NCBI GenBank assembly: GCA_964630925.1
Contig: CAZVZK010000156.1
Span: 1 to 23,773 of the forward strand
Reading direction: 5' to 3'
Length of the DNA: 23,773 bases
From: RGDT01 sp964630925
GTDB taxonomy: Bacteria > Planctomycetota > Planctomycetia > Gemmatales > Gemmataceae
Positions within the stretch are counted from its first letter, which is position 1, and each line of letters starts with the position of its first letter. A program made the translations under genes and the position numbers. The notes under the pieces were generated by a model. The model was not told where the DNA came from. It saw nothing but the letters and a program-made list of their open reading frames with translations, and ran no database searches. This document shows positions 1 to 8,612 of the stretch, piece by piece.

Positions 1-33
1 GCCGTATCCTCCCTATTCCTATCAACGCCCGTT

Positions 34-429
34 TCATTCACAACCTCTCAGGCCATCGATCCCGAGCTGGGTGTGCGGGTCGGCGGTCAGCTTGATGGTC
101 GAGTGCCGCATCAACACCTTCACCTTCTGGATCGGCAGCACCTCGCCCATGAGGCGGCAGAAGGTGTAGCGTAGGGCGTGGAAGTCGGCGTGGCGGCCCT
201 CGCCGTCCACTGGCTCGATGCCCGCGGCGCGGAGGTCCGCCTGGAGGACCTCGTTGCGCGGGACGACGAGGCCCAGGCCGTCGCGGACGAGGCGGCTTGC
301 CGCCGACGGCAGGCGCGCCCAGGTTCCGCGCAGCGTCGGGAGGAGATCGGACACGATGGGCCTTTGCGGCGGCACAGTTCGTTTCCCCAAGGCGTGGCTC
401 AGGGTCAGAGCGGAGGAGGTAACACCCAC
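34..429 (-). pseudogene. Degenerate tyrosine recombinase (phage-type integrase), C-terminal remnant
   Basis: This 131-codon open frame holds the C-terminal catalytic part of a tyrosine site-specific recombinase. Visible landmarks are the HALRYTF box (normally HxLRHTF, with the catalytic Arg) at about residues 84-90 and the LMRHS box (second conserved His) at about 106-110. The segment after it normally reads like YTHLG and carries the Tyr nucleophile; here it reads PHTQLG, so His replaces the expected Tyr. Intact family members are about 300-400 aa with an N-terminal SAM-like DNA-binding domain; that domain is absent, and the first 40 or so residues are only weakly integrase-like. Loss of the N-terminus and of the nucleophile points to a decayed integrase rather than a working gene. 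It could be an excisionase-like orphan, but that is unlikely. No attachment site or tRNA is visible beside it. Confidence 0.62.
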
Positions 430-579
430 GGAGGGGGGGGGTGACCGATCTGCACAGCAACTTGCACAGGAACGGCGCCGGCCTGTTACCCGCCCTTGAA
501 CCTGGCCTCTCCCGGTTCGTTCCCCTCACTGGCTGGCGTCCATCCTCCACCCAGAGCCAGGACGCACTCACCCAGCGTG

Positions 580-1602
580 CTATTGGCGGACCATCACCGG
601 CTTGCCCTGGCGCACCGACTCGATCTCGCGGAAGCACAGCGCCAGCGCGTCGGCGGCCAACTGGCCCGACAGCAGGGCCGGCTCCTTCCCGTCACGCACG
701 CCCTGCACCGCCGTGCCGATCTCGTCGGCGAAGCTGTCGATGGCGTCGCCCGCCCCCAGCGCCGGCTGCTCCGCCCCGTCCGCCGTGAACACGGTCAGCG
801 GCACGCCGCCGGAGTCATAAGCCAGCGTCGCCTTCTCCAGGTACAGCTCGTACCCGTGGACGAAGGGGCGGCCCGCCATCGCCACGGCCCCGGACGAGCA
901 GCTCAGCGCCGGCCCGCCGGGGGCGTACAGGTAGTTGGTCGTCAGGTACTCGACCGCGCCGCCCCGCTCCAGGCCGGTGGACGACACGTGCCCCGGCATG
1001 CCGGCGATCAGGCCGACGAAGTGCGTGTCGTGGATGTGCAGGTCCACCGCCGGCCCGCCGGTCTTGGCAGCGTCGGCCATGTCCGCCGACCAGTCGGGCC
1101 GCGAGATGACACGCTTCAGGTGCCCGCCGAGGAGCTTGCCGTAGCGGCCGGATCGCACCGCCTCGGCGGCGAACTTGAACTCGGCGAAGAACGGCAGGAC
1201 GTGCGCCACCATGAGCAGCTTGCCGGCGGCCTTCGCGGCGGCGACCATCGAGGCGGCCTCGTCGAGGTCCAGGGCGACGGCCTTCTCGACGAGGACGTGC
1301 TTGCCGGCCTTCAGCGCCTGGATCGCCATGGGCGCGTGCATGTTCGTGACGGTGCAGATGTCGATGAGGTCGATGTCCGGGTCGGCGAGCATGGCGGCGT
1401 ACTCGGGGTACGTCTTCACGCCCGTCAGATCGACCATCCCCGGCGGCGGGCCGAAGTTGCCGCGCGTGTTCGTCCAGTCGCCGGCGAGCTTGGCCCGGTC
1501 GCGGCTGCACACGGCGACGACCCTGGCGCCCGCCACGCGCCGGGCGGCGAGGTAGTGGATGCGGCCCATGAAGCCGATGCCGGCGATCCCGATCCGCACC
1601 AT
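580..1602 (-). CDS. Gfo/Idh/MocA family NAD(P)-dependent oxidoreductase
   Basis: The 340-aa product is a predicted cytoplasmic sugar or polyol dehydrogenase of the Gfo/Idh/MocA family. Its N-terminal Rossmann fold begins at the start Met with GIGFMG at residues 8-13. The usual EKP motif at the end of the fold appears as EKA (106-108), keeping the catalytic-type Lys but losing the Pro. The C-terminal alpha/beta domain carries the DLHIHDTH segment (187-194), matching the family's D-x-x-x-H catalytic region. The start at 1602 was chosen because the Rossmann motif starts there and a GGGGG-containing ribosome-site-like stretch precedes it; the open frame runs 38 codons further upstream, but that part has no family character. 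The gene diverges from the sensor kinase. The substrate cannot be told from sequence, and no partner sugar genes are nearby. The length is normal. Confidence 0.9.
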   Translation of the reverse strand: MVRIGIAGIGFMGRIHYLAARRVAGARVVAVCSRDRAKLAGDWTNTRGNFGPPPGMVDLTGVKTYPEYAAMLADPDIDLIDICTVTNMHAPMAIQALKAGKHVLVEKAVALDLDEAASMVAAAKAAGKLLMVAHVLPFFAEFKFAAEAVRSGRYGKLLGGHLKRVISRPDWSADMADAAKTGGPAVDLHIHDTHFVGLIAGMPGHVSSTGLERGGAVEYLTTNYLYAPGGPALSCSSGAVAMAGRPFVHGYELYLEKATLAYDSGGVPLTVFTADGAEQPALGAGDAIDSFADEIGTAVQGVRDGKEPALLSGQLAADALALCFREIESVRQGKPVMVRQ

Positions 1603-1733
1603 CTGGCACCCCCGCGTACGACGGCCTGGCCTCCGTGGCCGGGCCGGGGTCATCATAGGAAGCCCGCCGCGCCCCGCCCTTCCTAGAATAGGCTTTCGAG
1701 CCGCCCGACAACGCACGCCTCGGAAAGCAAGAC
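1603..1733. promoter_or_regulatory. Divergent intergenic region between oxidoreductase and sensor kinase
   Basis: The 131 bp between two divergent starts must hold the promoters of both genes. A TAGAAT hexamer at 1684-1689 is a possible -10 for the kinase, but no convincing -35 lies 16-18 bp upstream. A GGAAAG ribosome-site-like stretch sits just before the kinase ATG. No operator-like palindrome was seen. Confidence 0.3.
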
Positions 1734-4700
1734 ATGCAGCGGCAACCCCGCTCGCCCCTCGTCAGCTATGGAGTAGCGGCCCTCGCCACGGCCCTCGCGG
1801 CCGGGACGCGGCTTGCGCTCGACCCGGTCCTGGGGGATCGGTTCCCATTCGCCACGTTCTTCATCGCGGTCCTCGTGTCCGCGTGGCACGGCGGGCTCGG
1901 CCCGGCCATCGCATCCGCCCTCCTGGGGGCGCTGGGCGCGTGGGCGGTCCTCATCCCGACGCGGGACACCCCCACCGACCTGGCCGAGCGGGTGGGCGGC
2001 TTCGGCCTCTACCTGGGGGCGGCGCTCGGCATCGCGGCCCTCGGCGGGGCGATGCACGCCGCCCGCAGGCGGGCCGAGGCGGACGCCGGGGAGGCCGCCC
2101 GCGAGCGTGAAGGGCTGCGCACCACGCTGGCGAGCATCGGCGACGCCGTGATCGTCACGGACGCGGTGGGACGTGCGGCCTCCCTCAACCCGGCCGCGGA
2201 GGCCCTCACGGGCTGGACGTCCGGGGAGGCGTGCGGGAGGCCGCTGGAGGAGGTCTTCCGCATCGTCAACGAGCACACGCGCCGGCCCGTCGAGAGCCCG
2301 GTGTCCCGCGTCATTCAGGAGGGGGCCGTGGTGGGCCTGGCCAACCACACGATCCTCATCGCACGCGACGGGTCCGAGCGCCCCATCGACGACAGCGCCG
2401 CCCCGATCAAGGACGGCGCCCGCCTCGTCGGCGTCGTCCTCGTCTTCCGCGACGTCAGCGAGCGGCGCCGCGCCGAAGAGACCCGCCGACGCCTGGCCGC
2501 CATCGTCGAGTCCTCCGACGACGCCATCATCGCGAAGGACCTCGGAGGGGCCATCACGAGCTGGAACGCGGGCGCGGAGCGCATTTACGGGTACGCCGCC
2601 GCGGAGGTGATCGGCCGGCCCTTCTCCGTGCTCGTCCCCGACGGGCGGGCCGACGAGGTCCATGACGCGGCCGCCCGGCTGCACCGCGGCGAACGCCTCG
2701 ACCACTTCGAGACGACGCGGCGGCGCAAGGACGGGGCGCTGATCGACGTCTCGGTCAGCTACTCCCCGATCAAGGACGCGGCGGGCCGGCTCACCGGCAC
2801 GGCGGTCATCACCCGCGACATCACGGAGCGGAAGCACGCCGAGGGCCGCGTACGGCGCAGCGAGCAGGACCTGGCCGACTTCTTCGAGAACGCCACCGTC
2901 GGCCTGCACTGGGTCGGCCCCGACGGGGTGATCCTGCGGGCCAACCGGGCCGAGCTGGACATGCTCGGCTACGCGCGCGAGGAGTACGTCGGCAGGCACA
3001 TCGCCGACTTCCACGCCGACGCCGACGTGATCGGGGATATCCTCGATCGGCTGCGGGCGGGCGAGAAGATCCACGGCCGGCCGGCGCGGATGGTGCACAA
3101 GGACGGCTCGCTCCGCGACGTGGTGATCGACTCCAGCGTCCTGTGGGAGGGGGGCCGCTTCATCCACACCCGCTGCTTCACCCGGGACGTCACCGAGCAG
3201 CGCCGCGCCGAGGAGGCCGCCCGCGCCTGGCAGCGCCAGCTCCAGCTCGTCACGGACAACGCCCCCGTCCTCCTCGCCCACCTCGACACCGGCCGGCGCT
3301 TCAAGTTCGTCAACCTGCCCTACGCCACCCGCTTCGGCCTGCACCCGCGTGACATCATCGGCAGGACAATCGCCGAGGTGCTGGGCGAGGGGGCCGCCGC
3401 CGTCCTCGCCCCCTACGTGGACGCGGCCCTCGCCGGCAGGCGTGTCGAATTCGAGGTCGAGATCCCCTACCGCGGCATCGGCCCCAGGGTCATGCGGTGC
3501 GCCTACGCCCCGGAGGTGGACGCCGAGGGCCGCGTCGTCGGGTACGTCGGGGCGATCCTGGACGTGACCGAGGGCCGGCGGGTGGAGCGGGCCCTGCGCG
3601 ACGCGGAGGCCCGCTTCGCCGCCGTGGTCGATCACACGCCCGCGTGCGTCTTCGCCAAGGACCGCAGGGGCCGCTACCTGCTCGCGAACCGCGCCCTCGC
3701 CGACCTCGTCGGCCGCGCGGCGGGCGACTTCCTCGGCAAGACCGACCTCGACTTCTTCCCCGCCGAGGTGGCCGAGGGCTTCGCGAAGGACGACGCGGCC
3801 GTCATCGCCTCCGGACGGCCCCGCACGTACGAGGAGTCGTTCACGCGGGACGGCGTGACCCGGACCTACCTGACGGTCAAGTTCCCCCTGTGGGACGACA
3901 AGGGGGAGGCGTATGCGGCGTGCGCCGTCGCCACCGAGGTCACCGGGCTGAAGCGGGCCCAGGAGGAGCTCCGTGGCGCCGCCGAGCGTCTCAATCTCGC
4001 CCTCGCGGCCGCCGAGATGGGCGACTGGGGCTGGGACGCCACGACCGACATCGTGACGCTCTCCCCCCGGGCGGCCGAGATCTTCGGCGTCCCGCAGGGG
4101 ACGCACATGACCTGGACGGCGATGCAGGGCCTGCTGCACCCGGACGACCGGGACAGGGCCCGCCTCGGGGTCGAGGAGGCGGTCGCCGGCCGGACGGCGT
4201 ACGACATCGAATACCGGGTGGCCCGTGCGGGCGGGGGCTGGCTCTGGGTCGCGGCGCTGGGCCGCGCCCACTACGGCCCCGCGGGCGAGGCCCGCGGCAT
4301 GTTCGGCGTGGCGCTCGACGTGACGGCCCGCAAGGGCGCCGAGGAGGCGCTCCGCGAGAGCGAGGGCCGGTTCCGCGCCCTCATGGAGCAGGCGCCGTTC
4401 AGCATCCAGGTCTTCGCCCCCGACGGCGTGACCCTGCGCGTGAACCGGGCGTGGGAGGATCTCTGGGGCGTCACTCTCGAGCAGATCGGCGACTACAACG
4501 TGCTCCGCGACCCGCAGCTCGCCGCCAAGGGCGCCCTCCCGGCCATCGAGAGGGCCTTCGCCGGGGAGCCGTCCCAGATCCCCGCCATCGAGTACGACCC
4601 CGAGGAGACGATCCCCGGACGCACCCGGCACCCGGACCCGCGCCGCTGGGTCGCCGCGGTCGCCTACCCGCTCAAGGACCACGCGGGCCACGTCCGCGAG

Positions 4701-7169
4701 GTGGTCCTCGTCCACGAGGACCGCACGGCGAGAAGGAGGGCCGAGGAGGCGTTGCGGGAGCGCGAGGCCACCCTCCGGGCCTTCTACGACAGCTCGCCCG
4801 TCTGCATGGGCGTCACCGAGCCCACCGCCGACGGCGACGTCCTCCACATCTACGACAACCCCGCGACCTGCCTCTTCTTCGGGCACGAGCCGGGGGCGAC
4901 GGCCGGCAAACACGCGATCGCCGACCTCGGGGGTGACCCCGCCGTCGTCGCCCGCTGGCTGGAGGGGTACCGCGAGTGCGAACGGAGCGGCCGGCCCGCC
5001 CACTTCGAGCACGAGTACGCCACGCCGCACGGGCCGCGCTGGCTGTCCGCCGCCGTCTGCCCCATCGGCCCAGGCCCCTCCGGCCGGCCCCGCTTCTGTT
5101 ACGTCGCCGAGGACGTGACCGAGCGCCGCCGACAGCAGGAGATGCTCCGCGAGAGCGAGGAGCGGCTGCGTCTCGCGCTGGACGCCGGCCGCATGGGTGT
5201 GTGGGACTGGGATGTGCGCACCGGGGCGGTCAAGTGGTCCGACAGCCTCGAGCCGTTGCACGGCCTGCCGCCGGGCGGCTTCGCCGGCACCTTCGAGGCG
5301 TTCGAACGCCTCATCCACCCCGACGACCGGGGGACGGTGGGCGAGGCGATCGCGCGGGCGCTGGAGGCCGGCGGCAGTTACGACATCGAGTTCCGCAACC
5401 TGTGGCCCGACGGGTCCGTCCACTGGATGGCCGGCAAGGGGAAGGTGTTCACGGGCGCCGACGGCGCCCCGGCGCGGATGGTCGGCGTGGGGCTGGACGT
5501 GACGGCCCGCAAACGCGCGGAGCAGGACGCGAAATTCCTCGCCGCGGCCAGCGCCACCCTCGCCGCGCTGGTGGACCCCGGCAGCACCCTGGCGAAGGTG
5601 GCACGCCTCGCCGTGCCCGTCTTCGCCGACTGGTGCGCGGTGGACATGCTCGACGACGGCGGCACGCTGCGCCGCGTGGCCGTCGCCCACGTCGACCCCT
5701 CGAAGGTCGAGCTGGCCCACCACCTGCACCGGCACCACCCGCCGGACCCTGCCGCCGCGCAGGGCGTGTGGAACGTCCTCCGCACCGGCACGCCGGAGAT
5801 CGTCCCCGAGATCTCCGACGCGCTGCTGGAGGCGAGCGTCAAGGACCACGGGCTTCTGGGTATCATGCGCGAGCTGGGGCTGCGTTCCTACATCGGGGTG
5901 CCGCTCGCCGTGCGGGGGCGCGTCCTCGGCGTGATCACCTTCATCGCCGCCGAGTCGGGGCGGGTCTACGACCAGAACGACCTCTCCGTGGCCGAGGACC
6001 TGGCGCGGCGGGCGGCGGCCGCCATGGAGAACGCCCGGCTGTACCAGGAGGTGCGGGAGGCGGACCGGAAGAAGGACGAGTTCCTGAGCGTGCTGGCCCA
6101 CGAGCTACGCAACCCGCTGGCGCCGATCCGCAACGCGCTGGAGGTGTTGCGGCTGGCCGGCCCCGGCGGCGGCGAGGTGGCCGGGCGGGCGCGGGAGATG
6201 GCCGAGCGGCAGGTGCAAGCCCTGACGCGCATGGTCGATGACCTCCTCGACGTGTCACGCATCATGCGCGGGAAGATCGAGCTGCGCCGGGAGCGTCTCG
6301 ACCTCGCGGCGGCCATCGGCCGGGCGGCCGAGACGGCCCGCCCGGTGATCGACGCCGAGGGCCACGAGCTGACGGTGCGCCTGCCGCCCGAGCCGGTGTG
6401 GGTGGACGGCGACCTCGTGCGTCTGTCCCAGGTCATCTCGAACCTGCTGAACAACGCGGCCAAGTACACCGACAGGGGCGGCCGCATCCGCGTGGAGGCG
6501 GCCCGGGAGGGCGCCCAGGCCGTGGTCCGCGTGCGCGACAACGGCATCGGCATCGCCCCCGACAAGCTGCGTTCGATCTTCGACCTGTTCACGCAGGTGG
6601 AAGCGGCAGGGGCCCGGTCGCGGGGCGGGCTGGGGATCGGCCTGACGGTGGTGCGCGACCTGGTGGAGATGCACGGCGGGTCCGTGGAGGCCAGGAGCGA
6701 GGGGCACGGCCGAGGCAGCGAGGTCATCGTCCGCCTCCCCGCGGCAGGGGGGCCGCCCGCGCCGGGGCAGGCCCCGGCCGGGCAGACGCGCCGGGCGGCG
6801 CCCCGGCGCATCCTCGTCGTGGACGACAACGTGGACGCCGCCGAGAGCCTCGCCATGCTGCTGCGTCTGGACGGGCACGACGTGCGCGTCGCCCACGGGG
6901 GGCTCCAGGGGCTGGAGATGGCCGAGGCCGCCCCCCCCGACCTGGCCTTGCTGGATATCGGGATGCCGGAGATGGACGGCCACGAGCTGGCACGGCGGCT
7001 CCGCGCAAGCCCGGCGCTGCGGGGCGTGACCCTGGTGGCGATGACGGGGTGGGGGCAGGAGGAGGACCGTCGCCGCACCAGGGAGGCGGGCTTCGACCAC
7101 CACCTCGTCAAGCCGGCCGACCCGGACACCCTGCGGGCGCTCTTCGAGAGGCTGTGGCGGGGAGGCTGA
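1734..7169 (+). CDS. Giant multi-PAS hybrid sensor histidine kinase/response regulator
   Basis: The 1811-aa hybrid kinase should autophosphorylate on His and pass phosphate to its own receiver. The N-terminus (about 10-108) has several hydrophobic helices resembling the KdpD-type DUF4118 membrane module. About nine PAS/PAC units follow, near 127-245, 251-369, 376-490, 500-615, 622-740, 752-867, 875-1000, 1010-1130 and 1140-1260, most ending in a D-(V/I/R)-T-x-R/E-R-(R/K)-x-A-E type PAC tail. Then come a GAF domain (1275-1432), HisKA with AHELRNPL (phospho-His 1456), and HATPase with N box NLLNNAAKYT (1570-1579), DNGIGI (1602-1607) and GLGIGL (1632-1637). The C-terminal REC has D1697/D1698, phospho-Asp 1741 in LLDIGMPEMDG, T1771 and K1793. 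There is no DNA-binding output domain, so phosphate must go to an unlinked partner. It lies 72 bp before the arsR start; a link to sulfur is not shown. The start is supported by GGAAAG about 7 nt upstream. Confidence 0.93.
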   Translation: MQRQPRSPLVSYGVAALATALAAGTRLALDPVLGDRFPFATFFIAVLVSAWHGGLGPAIASALLGALGAWAVLIPTRDTPTDLAERVGGFGLYLGAALGIAALGGAMHAARRRAEADAGEAAREREGLRTTLASIGDAVIVTDAVGRAASLNPAAEALTGWTSGEACGRPLEEVFRIVNEHTRRPVESPVSRVIQEGAVVGLANHTILIARDGSERPIDDSAAPIKDGARLVGVVLVFRDVSERRRAEETRRRLAAIVESSDDAIIAKDLGGAITSWNAGAERIYGYAAAEVIGRPFSVLVPDGRADEVHDAAARLHRGERLDHFETTRRRKDGALIDVSVSYSPIKDAAGRLTGTAVITRDITERKHAEGRVRRSEQDLADFFENATVGLHWVGPDGVILRANRAELDMLGYAREEYVGRHIADFHADADVIGDILDRLRAGEKIHGRPARMVHKDGSLRDVVIDSSVLWEGGRFIHTRCFTRDVTEQRRAEEAARAWQRQLQLVTDNAPVLLAHLDTGRRFKFVNLPYATRFGLHPRDIIGRTIAEVLGEGAAAVLAPYVDAALAGRRVEFEVEIPYRGIGPRVMRCAYAPEVDAEGRVVGYVGAILDVTEGRRVERALRDAEARFAAVVDHTPACVFAKDRRGRYLLANRALADLVGRAAGDFLGKTDLDFFPAEVAEGFAKDDAAVIASGRPRTYEESFTRDGVTRTYLTVKFPLWDDKGEAYAACAVATEVTGLKRAQEELRGAAERLNLALAAAEMGDWGWDATTDIVTLSPRAAEIFGVPQGTHMTWTAMQGLLHPDDRDRARLGVEEAVAGRTAYDIEYRVARAGGGWLWVAALGRAHYGPAGEARGMFGVALDVTARKGAEEALRESEGRFRALMEQAPFSIQVFAPDGVTLRVNRAWEDLWGVTLEQIGDYNVLRDPQLAAKGALPAIERAFAGEPSQIPAIEYDPEETIPGRTRHPDPRRWVAAVAYPLKDHAGHVREVVLVHEDRTARRRAEEALREREATLRAFYDSSPVCMGVTEPTADGDVLHIYDNPATCLFFGHEPGATAGKHAIADLGGDPAVVARWLEGYRECERSGRPAHFEHEYATPHGPRWLSAAVCPIGPGPSGRPRFCYVAEDVTERRRQQEMLRESEERLRLALDAGRMGVWDWDVRTGAVKWSDSLEPLHGLPPGGFAGTFEAFERLIHPDDRGTVGEAIARALEAGGSYDIEFRNLWPDGSVHWMAGKGKVFTGADGAPARMVGVGLDVTARKRAEQDAKFLAAASATLAALVDPGSTLAKVARLAVPVFADWCAVDMLDDGGTLRRVAVAHVDPSKVELAHHLHRHHPPDPAAAQGVWNVLRTGTPEIVPEISDALLEASVKDHGLLGIMRELGLRSYIGVPLAVRGRVLGVITFIAAESGRVYDQNDLSVAEDLARRAAAAMENARLYQEVREADRKKDEFLSVLAHELRNPLAPIRNALEVLRLAGPGGGEVAGRAREMAERQVQALTRMVDDLLDVSRIMRGKIELRRERLDLAAAIGRAAETARPVIDAEGHELTVRLPPEPVWVDGDLVRLSQVISNLLNNAAKYTDRGGRIRVEAAREGAQAVVRVRDNGIGIAPDKLRSIFDLFTQVEAAGARSRGGLGIGLTVVRDLVEMHGGSVEARSEGHGRGSEVIVRLPAAGGPPAPGQAPAGQTRRAAPRRILVVDDNVDAAESLAMLLRLDGHDVRVAHGGLQGLEMAEAAPPDLALLDIGMPEMDGHELARRLRASPALRGVTLVAMTGWGQEEDRRRTREAGFDHHLVKPADPDTLRALFERLWRGG

Positions 7170-7191
7170 CTCGTGACGGCCGGATTAAAGG

Positions 7192-7221
7192 TTGACATGT
7201 CCCGATGTCGAGACATATGAT
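7192..7221 (+). promoter_or_regulatory. Sigma70-like promoter of the arsR-rhodanese operon
   Basis: TTGACA (7192-7197) and TATGAT (7216-7221) are separated by 18 bp, a near-consensus housekeeping promoter and the clearest one in the window. The expected transcription start near 7228 leaves a very short leader that begins almost at the GGAGG ribosome site (7229-7233) of arsR. Confidence 0.6.
7194..7216. promoter_or_regulatory. Putative ArsR operator: palindromes of GACAT/ATGTC units
   Basis: Two palindromes lie within the promoter: GACATGTC (7194-7201, a perfect 8-bp palindrome overlapping the -35) and ATGTC-GA-GACAT (7205-7216, a perfect 5+2+5 inverted repeat in the spacer and up to the -10). 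A dimeric ArsR-type repressor bound here would block RNA polymerase, consistent with autorepression. The binding itself is inferred. Confidence 0.55.
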
Positions 7222-7241
7222 GCCGGGGGGAGGTGACGGCG

Positions 7242-7544
7242 ATGGCGAAACGCCCGTTGATCGATCTGGACCGGCTCGCGATGGCGGCGGAGTGCCTCAA
7301 GACCCTGGCGCACCCGCACCGGCTGCGCATCGTCGAGATGGTGCTCTCCGGGCGGCACACCGTCGGCGAGCTGGCCGAGGCGTGCGACATCGCCCCCAAC
7401 GTCGCCTCGGGCCACCTGCGTCTGATGCAGCGGTGCGGCCTGCTCGCCCCCGAGCGCGACGGCCGCAGCGTCTACTACGCCGCCGCCGAGCCGTGCCTCG
7501 CCGACTTCATGGCCTGCATCCGCAAGCGTTTCGCCGGGGAGTGA
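7242..7544 (+). CDS. ArsR/SmtB-family repressor, likely sulfane-sulfur responsive (YgaV/BigR-like)
   Basis: The 100-aa winged-helix protein has the ArsR signature: helix start AECLKTLAHPHRLRIVEMV (16-34), VGELAEACDI then NVASGHLRLMQRCGLL as the recognition helix (about 53-68), and wing RDGRSVYY (72-79). The start at 7242 was preferred because GGAGG (7229-7233) is well spaced from it, while the in-frame GTG at 7233 overlaps that site. Five Cys are present (18, 48, 65, 85, 92). In E. coli the ArsR protein YgaV sits directly before the rhodanese YgaP, and YgaV/BigR/SqrR repressors sense persulfide through Cys pairs; the same gene order here supports that role. C48 with C85 or C92 is a possible sensing pair, but positions are not matched to a known structure, so a metal sensor remains possible. 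Confidence 0.88.
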   Translation: MAKRPLIDLDRLAMAAECLKTLAHPHRLRIVEMVLSGRHTVGELAEACDIAPNVASGHLRLMQRCGLLAPERDGRSVYYAAAEPCLADFMACIRKRFAGE

Positions 7545-7563
7545 CCCCGCCCGAAATATCGCG

Positions 7564-7575
7564 TTGTCTCGATGT
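7564..7575. promoter_or_regulatory. Second operator-like site before the ygaP-like gene
   Basis: On the minus strand this reads ACATCGAGACAA, matching 9 of 12 positions of ATGTCGAGACAT in the arsR promoter and keeping the central TCGAGACA core intact. It lies 24 bp before the ygaP-like ATG. It may be a secondary repressor site; the match is by eye. Confidence 0.4.
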
Positions 7576-7599
7576 GTGGATCTTTCAGGAGGATGAGCG

Positions 7600-8160
7600 A
7601 TGGAGGTCATCACCGTGGGGCCGCGTGAGGCGGCCCGCCGTCTGGGGGAGGGCGGCAGCGCGTTGATCGACGTGCGCACGCCCGTGGAGTTCCAGGAGGT
7701 CCACGCCCCGGCCGCCCGCAACGTCCCGCTGTCGGCGCTCGACCCGGCGGAGGTTGCCCGCTCGCGGCCCCCCGGCCCGCTGTTCGTCATCTGCCGCTCC
7801 GGCTCGCGCGGCCGGCAGGCGTGCGAGAGGCTCCTCGCGGCCGGCGTCGCCGAGGTCATCAACGTCGAGGGCGGCACCCTGGCTTGGGCTGACGCCGGCC
7901 TGCCGGTGGTGCGCGGCAGGCCGATGATGTCGCTCGAGCGCCAGGTGCGCATCGCCGCCGGCTTGATCTCCTTCGTCGGCGCGGTGCTGGCCATGACGGT
8001 CAGCCCGTGGTTCGCCGGCATCCCGGCGTTCATCGGGGCCGGCCTGGTGTTCGCCGGCGTCACCGACACCTGCGGCATGGGGCTGATGCTCGCCCAGATG
8101 CCGTGGAACCGCGTCGCGGCCACGCCGCCCGCCGACGCGACGCCCGCCTGCAAGGCCTGA
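7600..8160 (+). CDS. YgaP-like membrane-anchored rhodanese (rhodanese + DUF2892)
   Basis: The 186-aa protein has an N-terminal cytoplasmic rhodanese domain (about 1-100) with the active loop CRSGSR at 65-70, so Cys65 would carry the persulfide. A DUF2892-type membrane region follows (about 106-165): two hydrophobic stretches around ISFVGAVLAMTV and FIGAGLVFAGVTD, then the family's conserved CGMGLMLAQMPWN tail. This is the architecture of E. coli YgaP, a membrane sulfurtransferase. A strong AGGAGG (7587-7592) fixes the start. It is the second gene of the arsR operon, 55 bp after arsR, and likely moves sulfane sulfur at the inner face of the membrane toward the other sulfurtransferases encoded downstream. 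The length matches the family. The C-terminal ACKA tail adds another Cys of unknown role. Confidence 0.92.
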   Translation: MEVITVGPREAARRLGEGGSALIDVRTPVEFQEVHAPAARNVPLSALDPAEVARSRPPGPLFVICRSGSRGRQACERLLAAGVAEVINVEGGTLAWADAGLPVVRGRPMMSLERQVRIAAGLISFVGAVLAMTVSPWFAGIPAFIGAGLVFAGVTDTCGMGLMLAQMPWNRVAATPPADATPACKA

Positions 8161-8194
8161 CACCCACTTCTACGACCCCGCCGGAGGTTCAAGC

Positions 8195-8581
8195 ATGATG
8201 CGTCCGCTGTACGCCGTCGTCGCCCTGTCCGCCCTGAGCCCGCTCGCCGCCGAGCACACCCGCGACGCCCTGTCCGTGGTCAAGAAGTCCTTGTCGGACG
8301 GCAAGGCCGCCCTCCTGGATGTCCGAGAGCAGGGCGAATGGGACGATGGGCACCTGAAGGATGCCGTCCTGCTGCCGCTGAGCAAGATCGCCAGGGGGGC
8401 GTCGAAAGAGGACGTCGCGAAGCTCGTGCCTCCGGGCAAGATCGTGTACATCCACTGCGGCTCGGGCGTCCGCTGCTTGAAGGCCGCCGACACGCTGAAG
8501 AAGCTCGGCTACGATGTCCGCCCTCTCAAGGAGGGCTACATGGCCCTGATCCGAGCCGGCTTCGAGAAGGCCGGCAAGTGA
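8195..8581 (+). CDS. Exported single-domain rhodanese
   Basis: The 128-aa protein begins with a hydrophobic stretch (about 4-19) that looks like a short signal peptide ending at LAA, so the domain probably works outside the cytoplasm. A rhodanese fold fills the rest: LLDVREQGEWDDGHLKDAVLLP at 40-61 as separate strands and helix, and active loop C88-GSGVRC94, giving a catalytic Cys88 and a nearby second Cys94. GGAGG at 8183-8187 supports the first ATG; a second ATG follows directly. It sits 34 bp after the ygaP-like gene in the same operon. With the inner-membrane rhodanese and the rhodanese fused to the reductase, it provides a third sulfur-relay site. The sulfur donor is not known. The n-region of the signal is short, so export is likely rather than certain. 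Confidence 0.87.
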   Translation: MMRPLYAVVALSALSPLAAEHTRDALSVVKKSLSDGKAALLDVREQGEWDDGHLKDAVLLPLSKIARGASKEDVAKLVPPGKIVYIHCGSGVRCLKAADTLKKLGYDVRPLKEGYMALIRAGFEKAGK

Positions 8582-8612
8582 GCCTGACACCACCCCGGGA
8601 AGGAGCCGGATC

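Noticed and set aside
430..579. Possible coding sequence between the integrase remnant and the oxidoreductase
   Set aside because: Open frames exist on both strands but neither reads as a known protein or has a good start. It is best treated as non-coding or further integrase debris.
1683..6101. A 1472-codon open frame on the minus strand opposite the sensor kinase
   Set aside because: Its product is low-complexity in Gly/Arg/Val/Asp without recognisable domains, and it lies opposite codons of a clear kinase. Long antisense frames are expected in very GC-rich genes.
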